Source: Coccinella septempunctata
Lineage: Eukaryota > Arthropoda > Insecta > Coleoptera > Coccinellidae
Direction of reading: 5' to 3'
Length of the DNA stretch: 64,000 bases
Assembly (NCBI RefSeq): GCF_907165205.1
Contig: NC_058194.1
Span: 19,778,856-19,842,855 of the forward strand
Shown here one piece after another: positions 55,669-64,000 of this stretch. The position numbers and the translations under genes are program-made. Under the pieces are notes generated by a model. The model saw nothing but the letters and a program-made list of their open reading frames with translations, had not been told where the DNA came from and did not search any database. The stretch's first letter is position 1. The number at the start of each line of letters is the position of its first letter.

Positions 55669-56600
55669 ATTGAAAGTTGAATGCACTTTTAAATTTTTTA
55701 AGTAACCATTAAGATCCAGAGACTCGATTGACTATGTCAAACCCGCTGTATGTACTGTAGATTCTTTATTCGTTCATTATAATCTGCGTATTTCAAAACG
55801 GTTATTCTTATTCGTTTTCAAATATCCAATCAATCGAAACGAGTTGGATACCTCAATATCGCGAAGAGTTCTACGTAATGAAATGAAAATTCGATAACAG
55901 ATAAAGCTCCTGGAGTCCGTCCGCTCTAGATTGAATTACATCATACGAAAACCGAGCAAGATTCTTTCGCGATACATACTCAATGAGATTTCCTGAGATT
56001 CCTTGCACTTATTGATTGTATTATCTTCTACCCGTTTTCTCTTGAAGAAATATCTCTCCTTAAGCAGATTAACTCCGGTCCAGAAAAAGTAAATAGATTG
56101 GAATGGGGCAAAAGGTCGGCATATCGAAGTTAGGTCGACTTCAGAAGCGATTCCTTCAATTTCCATTCGATTCCACGTCGAGCGTCTGAAATTCTGTTTG
56201 GATTCTCATTATATCTTCAGGCAATCACGAGCCGCTAATTCGTCGCTAATGATTTGTGTGATATGATAGAAAGTGAAGGAGTAGGCGGTCGGATTATTCA
56301 AATTTAGATTACAGAAAGGAATTTCCATCAGCAGCCACGTCGAGGACGTTCTGAAAAGGGAACTAAACGAAAGTAATTATTTAATTCGCCATTTTCAGTC
56401 ATAATCCTGTAAACCAATGGAAATGACTTGTACGAATTCTCGGTGTTCTTACAAGAAATGTTGGTTGCATGCTTGAGTCTGAACCTGAACGGAATTCATT
56501 TCAGTGTTTCTTCCGATCTTTCAACCATAGAAGACGCTAATATTACGGGAAGCAGTTTACAGATTACTACGTGTACCCCAAAAAGATATAGGTAGCAATA
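55669..56600. other. Unassigned; possibly unique host DNA
   Basis: 55,880-56,560 is moderately GC-rich with no repeats seen elsewhere in the window. The minus-strand ORF at 55,936 has no recognisable domain. Confidence 0.3.
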
Positions 56601-57646
56601 TACAGGGTGTCCGCGACATGGGGCAGCGTTCGATTACTATAATTCTATTAACTTTACAGAAAAGAATTTCAAATAAAACTTTCCTCTTTTTGAGTAGAGC
56701 ATCTCCCGAAATTATTTAGAACTATACAAAGTGTTTCGTTTCTTCTGCACAGCTGTAAACTTCGTTATTTTAAATAGAACACCGTATATATTTTTACATT
56801 TTTGAATTCCTTGTTGAATTTGAATTTGAATATGAGTTTGATAACACAACTATGTCTGAATTCTCAACGGTTTTCGAGTAATTGGACTTTGTATTAATAT
56901 TTTGACAGTTCGAAGTACTTACATAAAATACTTAGCTCCGTCCCTATTCTATCTGATTGATTCGAATTTAGACTGTGTCTAGTCAATTAATGATACACTA
57001 AAATTTTTTTTTTAAAAAAAAACATATTATATACAGGGTCTACAAAAACTTATATAAATTATCAAAACAGAAATTCATCCAACAGAAAAACAGAAAAAAA
57101 AATATGGGTTGCCATTTGAAAATACATATTAAGATTTAGATGAATTTCTGTTTTTATAAAGGATCTACGTTTTCTACTATAGGACTATAGCTCCGTCCCT
57201 ATTCTATGTAATTGATTCAAATTTGGACTGTATCTATGTAACGTCCAGTTTCAAAATCGAATTTAACGTCACTTTAAGCTCAAAGCTTCTTTTACTGTCA
57301 TTTTTAGTAGGGTTAAAGGGAGCTTTAAAATTAAAGCTACTTAAGGTTTGATTATGAAACCTCAAACTGTCAAAATATTAATAAAAAGTCAAATTTCTCG
57401 AAAACCGTTGAAAATTAAGACATAGTTGTGTCATCAAATTCATATTCAAATTTACCGAGGAATTCAAAAATGTAAAAATTTACAGGGTGTTCCATTTAAA
57501 ATATTGAAGTTGATAGCCCTGCAGAAGAAACGAAATACTTTGTATAGTTCTACTCAAAAAGAGGTAAGTTTTATTTGAAACTCTTCTTTGTAAAGTTGAT
57601 AGAATTAGAGTAATCGACCGCTGCCCCATGGCGCGGACACCCTGTA
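56601..57646. mobile_element. Large foldback element, TACAGGGTGTCCGCG termini
   Basis: TACAGGGTGTCCGCGACATG faces the inverse of the right end (CATGGCGCGGACACCCTGTA). Arms of about 320 and 280 bp align through AATTCTATTAACTTTACA, CGTTTCTTCTGCA, TTTTTACATTTTTGAATTCC and CTCGAAAACCGTTGA-type blocks. The centre has a direct duplication (TAGCTCCGTCCCTATTCTAT at 56,934 and 57,189) around a smaller TACAGGG element (about 57,034-57,180) with its own inverted arms. No coding capacity. Confidence 0.85.
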
Positions 57647-58539
57647 TATGTTATATTTTCTTGGTTTACCCCATCACACTAGTGGCACTTCAAAATGAGA
57701 TACAAGTGCCTAGCATCTCGGGTTTATTATCCAGGGATCATAGACAATTGAGTAGACTCAATCTATGCCTGGTTTTAAAACCTCAGGTTTAGGTACAGTT
57801 TAATTTTCCTCAAATTTGGATTGATAACTTACCTAACCCAAAATTAAGGGATTCCATTGCACTGAGACACTCCAGTATCTAGGTTTACTTCAACGATATT
57901 ACTTCTTCACTTCTACTTAGATGTATGATGTATGAAAATCACAATATCAAGACTGGTTTATGTGGGTTATCCCCGAAAGTTAGATGGCATCGCGGACACT
58001 TTTATACAACCAAATCTTAAGAAAAACTTCTCTTATATAAAATTGTAAAGCCTATAAAAATCTGACACCAGGTTCCGAAGTTATGTAAGGACAAACAAGC
58101 AAGGACTTCTTCTTGAATCTTTCCGTTTCTTTCTATTCTTACCTACATACATAAAACTATAATAAAAAAAAATCAGTAAAATTATTTAAAAGAATAGAAT
58201 TAGCGAGAGTGAAAATTCCTCACTGAAATATTCTTGACAATATTTACCTCCACTGTGTAAATGCAAAAATATTCAAACAATGTACAATATTTCAAATTGA
58301 AAATCCATACCATCATTTCGAATTCACCCTGAAATGTATCACACCATGATTGGCCTAACGTAATAAAGTGAATATCTATTCCCTTTTCCCTACAAATACG
58401 TCATTTTGTGATGATATATATGTCATGAATATCCCATATTATTTAACTGTTCATTGAACTAATTACGTATACCAGCTGTACGCATAATTCATTTATACCT
58501 ATCCGTTTCAGTTGAATTTTAACCTTCAGTGTTTAACCA
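57647..58539. other. Unassigned sequence
   Basis: No ORF of note and no paired repeats found. Confidence 0.35.
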
Positions 58540-59602
58540 AATTCTACGAAGGCGTAGAAGGGCCACATAATATTTTAAAAATATTTTTCCTTAAATTCCG
58601 ACTTTGAAGTCGGAATTTAACTAAATTCCGAGTTCATAGTCGAAATTTAACTAAATTCCGAGTTCAAAGTCGGAATTTTGTTAAATTCCGAGTTATTTAG
58701 GATATGAATAATTATATACACAGGGTGCACATTATTATCTGAGTTTTCTTATATGAGAGGTCATAACAATGATATGACGACCTTTTACAGACATGAAATG
58801 ACATGGCATGAATATTTTTTTAGACATAACTGGTTTTTAGGTATATTACGGATATTTTATGAAAAAATTTCCTTCTCATATGTACTCGTGAGGCTATCTC
58901 AATGGACGAGAAATCAGTACACCCCGAGGTACACCTGGTGTGCTTTGATGTTTCTTACATGAAGAGGTCATTACAACGGTGAGGAAATCTCATATAGGCT
59001 GCTCTATGACGAATTGGTTCATTTCCAATTCCAAATATGCTGAGATATTCATGGGAGGATTCAGGTTTCACAAAATAAACACGTTGTTCTTTAATGAATA
59101 TTGAACTTGATGTATTTTATTGGAGAAAATTGTCATTAGGTACATGTTTTTGAATAATTATGAAATTATGGTCGTAAACTGGTAGAGGTAAGGTTGGGCA
59201 CAATCTCCCCCCAACCCAGTACTGAAATGGTAACCTTAAAATAACATTGAGCTCCCAGGCCCCCCCCTCTGTATATATGGAGAAATATAGAAGGTGTAGA
59301 ACAACACCCTGTGCATCTAGCCTATATCGGTTTCGAAGTAAATAAAATTCCGACTTCAAAGTCGGAATTTACTAAATTCCGACTTTGAACTCGGAATTCT
59401 GTTAAAGTCCGACTTTGAACTCGGAATTTAGTTAAATTCCGACTTTGAACTCGGAATTTAGTTAAATTCCGACTTTGAACTCGAAATTTTGTTGCATTCC
59501 AACTTTGAACTCGTAATTTAACTAAATTCCGACTTCAATGTCGGAATTTAAGGAAAAATATTTTTAAAATATTATGTGGCCCTTCTACGCCTTCGTAAAA
59601 TT
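58540..59602. mobile_element. Foldback with palindromic tandem units in its arms
   Basis: The ends TTCTACGAAGGCGTAGAAGG...ATTATGTGGCC face each other in inverse orientation. Next to them are arrays of an about 30-bp unit, TAAATTCCGACTTTGAACTC plus GGAATTTAGT: about four units in the left arm (58,592-58,690) and about seven in the right (59,343-59,550). Each unit is itself a near palindrome (CCGACTT/AAGTCGG). The centre contains a further insertion. The design recalls Foldback elements with repetitive inverted ends. Confidence 0.85.
58719..59314. mobile_element. Probable MITE nested in the foldback
   Basis: CACAGGGTGCAC at the left faces ACACCCTGTGCA at the right. Short matching ends and no coding; ORFs at 58,753 and 59,117 are unrecognised. 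Confidence 0.45.
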
Positions 59603-61684
59603 CTATAACCTTTACTATGAAATGTCCTTTTCATAGTATGAGAAATATCAGTATGACTTTGATAAAGAGCAGATATACAGCAATATGACTGAAGTATTCT
59701 AGCACTCAATACTTGAGTGTGAGCTTGTCAGCTTGAATTTGTAGTTGTCATTCTTTTGAATGTATGTACGCAACTTTTGCGTACACAAACATAAAAGAAT
59801 ATATTTTGGTGAAATAATATCTCCAGCAAAAGAAACCTACCGCTATAAAATCCGCTTTCCAAGACTCACCCTGTATATTTATCTTATGTAACTTCGACCA
59901 TCAATAATAAACTTTCAGAACTCCACTTCCAAACCAACAATGGGAAGTCGTGATGAAATATATTTAGCCGGACATACTATAGATTATCTCTGAAAGATCG
60001 ACATTCGGAAACGAATTCCCTCAAAGCCACGGCACTCACATCCAACGATAACGACTCCAGCAAATGATTCTGAGCGATTCAAGACCATTATCATCGCAGT
60101 TCGAATCAAAACCTCATAAAACTCAACGATCTGTTAAACCATTGTGTCTAGTCAAAAGTTGATCTGGCTGCATGTTTTGATGTCTGAATTTTTAATTACC
60201 GTCCGTCATGCGATAACTGAATTTTTTAGAGCTTCACGAATGGAGGTTGTTTGTGTTGAATAGGACTTCGGTAAACACTTGAGTAGGGAGTAGGTTACGT
60301 CCGCGAAGATTATAATCGAAACAAATTGGTGAATGCACCGGTTAAGGTGGGTTCAAGTAAAGCGCGTTCAAAACAAATTCGTCGTTAATTAGATCATGGA
60401 ATTTTGAAGGGCAATATTTTGTGTCTGACCTATCTCTTAGCTTCTCCTGTACTATTTTCCAGGTACACCATCAAGTAAGCCTTCTGGATTGTTGTATTAA
60501 AATCATCAGCCAAGTAGGAAGATGGTTTTAACCTACGTGCAAAAAGCATTCATTATTGAATATAAATCAAAATTCCAAAAATTGGGAGAAAGTAGAAGGC
60601 GAGTGAAAATATTTTATTTAATGATTCAGTGTGAGTTCAAGATCGATTTATCAATCTTTCCTGTATATTGGTTCGCGATGTGTTAATGTTTTCACAGAAA
60701 CAGTAATTGTACAAAGGGAGAAGACATGGTCGACCAAAAAAGATAGTTGAACAACAATGATCCGTTATTGTTTGTATGAAACAGAAAGACATCAGCTATA
60801 ACACTTCGTATTTTGAAACTAAAATTAATTTATCGGCAATCCATTTTTGCTTTACTCACAAGCTTTTTATTATTATATCATTATTAACTTGACTTATTCG
60901 TATGTTATGAATTCTTTTCACCAATTTTGAAAAGGCTAATTAAATCAAAAATTTACACGTTCCAAGAGCTGATGACAGTACAATTTATCCAAAGTTTCAT
61001 ACAATGTCTCATCCAAGATCTGCACATTAAGAGGAAAAAAGGTCATATATCATTGTGCCTCCACGAATTCCTCACAACGAAACCACAAAATAAAGTTTAC
61101 TGTCAGTGACAGTGAGGCGGTTATTATTGAAAAACAGGTCCCGTTATACGAGCAATGTTGTCCATTACTTGAAAAAAATGAAGGATGAAACAGCAACACA
61201 AGAAAAAATGAGACTGAAAAAAAAATGACAGAAAATATCAACTGATGAAGTGATTGAAAAAAGATTATGTATGAAAGAATATAAAGCCTCATATTCAGAG
61301 GAGCTCGATTGCAGGCAATTCGGCAATATTTTGCTGAATAACGAGTAGGTTTTCAAGCTATAATTAATTCATTTCTGCAATGTATTTCGCATAACGAGTT
61401 CACATAGACTACGAATAATTTTCGCCAGATATGAAGAATGCTATCATCCCAGTTCAGATATCTAAATCAGAAGGCCATTTCAGTTTCAAAATAAATCTTT
61501 CAATTCGAGTTCCACCAACAATACACCTCTTATTCAGTCGATTCGGTTTGATTTCCACTTCCAGGGGTAATCTTGAACCACCGAACTCAATTACGCCTGA
61601 ATACGTACTCAACATAAAGTTACGAACCCATAAACTTGCAAACCCTCTAGTCACACGTCCAGAGCTGAATAATGGAACTTTCAA
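59603..61684. other. Unassigned sequence, about 2.1 kb
   Basis: 59,890-60,420 is less AT-rich and unrepeated here, possibly host non-coding DNA. A single CACCCTGTATATTT at 59,868 lacks a partner. ORFs at 60,927-61,688 overlap on both strands and have no recognisable domain. Confidence 0.35.
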
Positions 61685-61689
61685 TTAAT

Positions 61690-62460
61690 TGAAGACTAAC
61701 AGCTTGCATTTCAGTCGACCACTATGAGTAGAATAATTGCTTGTAACTGGAGTAATTGATTTCGAAGCTGCATATATGGGGCATATGAGTGGACATTTCT
61801 GATTTCTGTTTCGAGAATGCTGATAGTCAGTTCCTGATAAGCCCATTTTCATCATAAAGTTTCTTAGGCGACAATGTGCTGTGAAGAAGCCAGTGAGGAT
61901 ACGTAGCATATTCTCACTCTCAGATCCAAAAACTTCTTGGATCTTACAGTTTTAAAATTCCGGAGGAACTTTTTGGAATGATCCGTACCTGGTTGTGGAA
62001 GATTCCTCCAGAAAATCTCTCTTTTGGTTTCTCACTAGTCCAGAAACTCTTTCTTATAGGTGCATTTACCTGTACCACAAAAAGACTCTGGACCACTAAG
62101 TGGCATTTGTGCTCCCCTTCTGGCCAGTTTGTTAGCCTTCTCGTTTCCTTTTATTCCAGAGTGACCATGAACCCACTCTTAAGAGACCCTGTTGTTTTTA
62201 CCCATTTCATTAAGTTTCCTTCGGCACTCCCACATCAGCTTTGAGTCGATTATGTTCAGTGCTTTGATAGTGGCTTCACTATCAGAATATGTCTACGTTT
62301 ACGTTCACCTACAAGTATTTCTGCCTGAAAAACACTAGAGCAGAAGCATAAAGATAGTGTACACTTGGTGCTTGTCCCTTATATTCCAGTGCCAAACCCT
62401 GTGCATGATTTTTCAATCAGGTAGGTTCGCTGATGAGACGTACTTCTTTAGAGACGACAA
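61690..62460 (-). pseudogene. LINE RNase H domain and C-terminus, decayed
   Basis: Minus strand order: VFQAEILVGERKR (about 62,320), SDSEATIKALNIIDSKLMWE (about 62,270-62,210, containing the SDS Asp of RNase H), a decayed HxxGxxGNExAD region, then LRILTG...MGLSGTDYQHSR (61,685-61,909), the block that follows RNase H in I/Jockey-related LINEs. RNase H removes the RNA template in such elements. Stops and frameshifts are frequent. The RT domain upstream (higher coordinates) is not recognisable before the TAA repeat at 62,640. Confidence 0.7.
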
Positions 62461-62637
62461 GGCTCTCTGACTTTGAATTCTCTCATTACTTGTACCTTCC
62501 CTAGATGGGATATCTATCAATCACCAGATGCAGAGTGAGATCTGTGATGATCTAAAGTTCTCCAGTGATGTACGTACAAGCAAGTTTTTGTACCTTCCCT
62601 ATACTTATGGGGAAGGTGTTGAAAACAAATCAATACT

Positions 62638-62655
62638 GATAATAATAATAATAAT
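62638..62655. repeat. TAA-type microsatellite at R4-like copy 2
   Basis: Five or six ATA/TAA units directly precede the R4-like coding sequence; a comparable tract precedes copy 1 at 40,195. Confidence 0.85.
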
Positions 62656-63735
62656 ATGCCACGACATCTTGGGGGTAGAGGAATTGTTGATTTGTCTAAC
62701 CGTATGTCCTGGGAAATTGAAGGACTTCGAAAATATTTCCTGAGCAAGGCTGTTTCGTCAGAACTCCATCGAGTAGTTTGTGTTGCTGATAGTTCTACGC
62801 CGTGAAAGCTACAACAGGATCACTTGGAAACCGTCGAAGACTCTGCAGAAAGTAAAATGCAGAAACTGATTGGCGAACCTTTGCATGAAAGGCACCAGAA
62901 CGAGGTCAACCATGATTACGTCGACATATCTGCGTCGAACTACTGGTTGACTTCCGGGAGGTTGTTTCCTGAGACAGAGGGCTTCATGCTCGCCATCCCG
63001 GATCAGGTGATTCCAACAAGAAATTACATGAAATATATCGCCAAGGATGATGCTGTTGCCAAGATTCTTCATCAAGAATTGGCACTAAAACGCCAAATTC
63101 TAAGTTCGAAAAAGGTTCCTTATAACAATTACTATCCGGATGCTGTATTGGAAAATAAACATCACAAGCTCTACTGGGATCGCACCGTTCTCACAGACAG
63201 AAAAATAACCCACAATAGACCAGACCTTATATTGCTCAATAAGGATGAGGACAGAGCACTATTCATTGACGTGGCAATTCCAAATAATAACAATCTTCTA
63301 GATAGGCACACTGAAAAAATTTCAAAATACAGAGATCTCGAGGAACAAACCAGATAACATTCGAAGCTGAAAGATATCAAGGCCATCCCTATTGTCATTT
63401 CATCTGCAGGCCTGATACCGAAGAAACTACTAGAGAACTTGAGGAAACTTCAGTTGGGCGAAAATATCTATAGAGTCATGCAGAAGGCGGTACTGCTCGG
63501 AACGGCGAGAACTGTACGCAAGTACATGGGGAATGCAGAGGAACACCGTCTGCTCCGACAGGAAGTGCGGGTGGAGCAGGAATCCAACCGGCGACAGGGA
63601 GCCGAGGAGCGACCCGGACCCGACCACTACCACGAGCCCGAAAACCTGGAAAGGGCTCCAACAGAGCTTAATCTTTTTGATATCTGAGATATCTGGGATA
63701 AGTGAATTTTCCTCTGGAGAGGAGTGTGAAAGTCA
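62655..63735 (+). mobile_element. R4/Dong-like LINE, copy 2, 5'-truncated
   Basis: Starts at the TAA tract with MPRHLGGRGIVDLSNRMSWE and runs to GAGTGTGAAAG, followed by TATAATATAATAAA. It closely matches copy 1 but is less damaged: one stop near 62,805, one near 63,356. It lacks 37 codons present in copy 1. Confidence 0.85.
62656..63687 (+). pseudogene. R4-like C-terminal domain with REL endonuclease
   Basis: 62,824-63,357 is 177 codons: WLTSGRLFPETEGFMLAIPD (41-60), then a junction where the Cys/His zinc knuckle is deleted, then KLYWDRTVLTDRKITHNRPD (115-134) and LFIDVAIPNNNN (146-157). RPDL and the following ID supply the PD...D pattern of the restriction-like endonuclease that cuts the insertion target. 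After the stop the same frame continues AIPIVISSAGLIPKKLLENL, YRVMQKAVLLGTARTVRKYM and a charged, proline-rich tail to 63,687. RT is missing by 5' truncation. Confidence 0.8.
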
Positions 63736-63744
63736 TATAATATA

Positions 63745-64000
63745 ATAAATACTTTATTTCTTATTGCATTCTACATACAAATACACAAAACTGCAAAAGA
63801 TGGACGTCAAACATAGTTTATTAATCATTCATGAATCTGTTGAAATAATCATTCATGAATATGGTTCCAACCTCAACAAAAATGATTTGATATTTTGAAC
63901 ATACAATTCGTAAGAACCAAAAACCCTCATTCGTTGAGGCAGAGGATTGAAAAGCCTTATACACATATATTGTGGATGTTTCTCTGTCATAGTGAGACGG
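63745..64000 (-). mobile_element. 3' end of another LINE, running off the window
   Basis: Minus strand from the window edge: EKHPQYMCIRLFNPLPQRMR...IKSFLLRLEPYS then a stop, the typical C-terminal block (KxFNxLPxxxR) of CR1-like LINEs. A 3' UTR, AATAAAG and a short ATA-rich tail end at about 63,745. The R4-like copy 2 abuts this tail. Confidence 0.7.

Noticed and set aside
1..64000. tRNA, rRNA, CRISPR arrays, bacterial operons
   Set aside because: Scanned by eye for cloverleaf patterns, direct-repeat/spacer arrays and operon-like gene spacing; none seen. The genome is eukaryotic. Single tRNAs could be missed by eye.

Overview
The window looks like an AT-rich arthropod nuclear genome, most likely an insect and possibly a beetle (the order is a guess). 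The evidence is the mixture of degenerate CR1/Jockey-like, R4/Dong-like and other non-LTR retrotransposons, a Penelope-like element, mariner/Tc1 and pogo relics, and many short inverted-repeat elements whose ends read TACAGGGTG. I recognise no host protein-coding exon, rRNA or tRNA. The DNA behaves as an intergenic or large intronic region made of dead or dying mobile elements in otherwise unassigned sequence.

Layout. 1-5 kb: dispersed repeat, a strong small hairpin, two foldback/MITE elements. 5-7 kb: copies of a recurrent MITE (called family M1 here) and a small lysine-rich ORF. 7.8-10.1 kb: a LINE with an uninterrupted 715-codon reverse-transcriptase ORF. 10.8-15.6 kb: more M1 and TACAGGG elements. 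15.6-17.4 kb: a reverse-strand LINE. 21.8-24.4 kb: three decayed reverse-strand transposon fragments (two LINEs, one Tc1-like). 24.9-29.6 kb: foldbacks, perfect palindromes and a hammerhead-ribozyme repeat. 33-34.8 kb: a satellite-like repeat interrupted by a MITE and a pogo-like element with an expanded 18-bp array. 35.6-38.5 kb: M1, a Jockey 3' fragment with target duplication, another LINE. 40.2-44.3 kb: an R4/Dong-like LINE split by a palindromic MITE that is itself split at its exact centre by a mariner-like transposon. 46.9-47.9 kb: a second pogo-like copy. 49.9-50.6 kb: the satellite-like repeat and a second hammerhead repeat. 51.3-55.7 kb: a three-layer nest (M1, then an LINE, then a Penelope-like element), each inner insertion with a readable target duplication. 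56.6-59.6 kb: two large foldbacks. 61.7-64 kb: an RNase H-bearing LINE relic, a second R4/Dong-like copy, and the 3' end of a further LINE.

The most interesting signals are structural. Two ~220-bp repeats (29.36-29.58 kb and 50.37-50.59 kb) each fold as a hammerhead ribozyme, and the differences between them preserve pairing in two helices. A third hammerhead core lies in the 3' part of the Penelope-like element. The nested insertions at 40-43 kb and 51-55 kb give a clear relative chronology and precise target sites.
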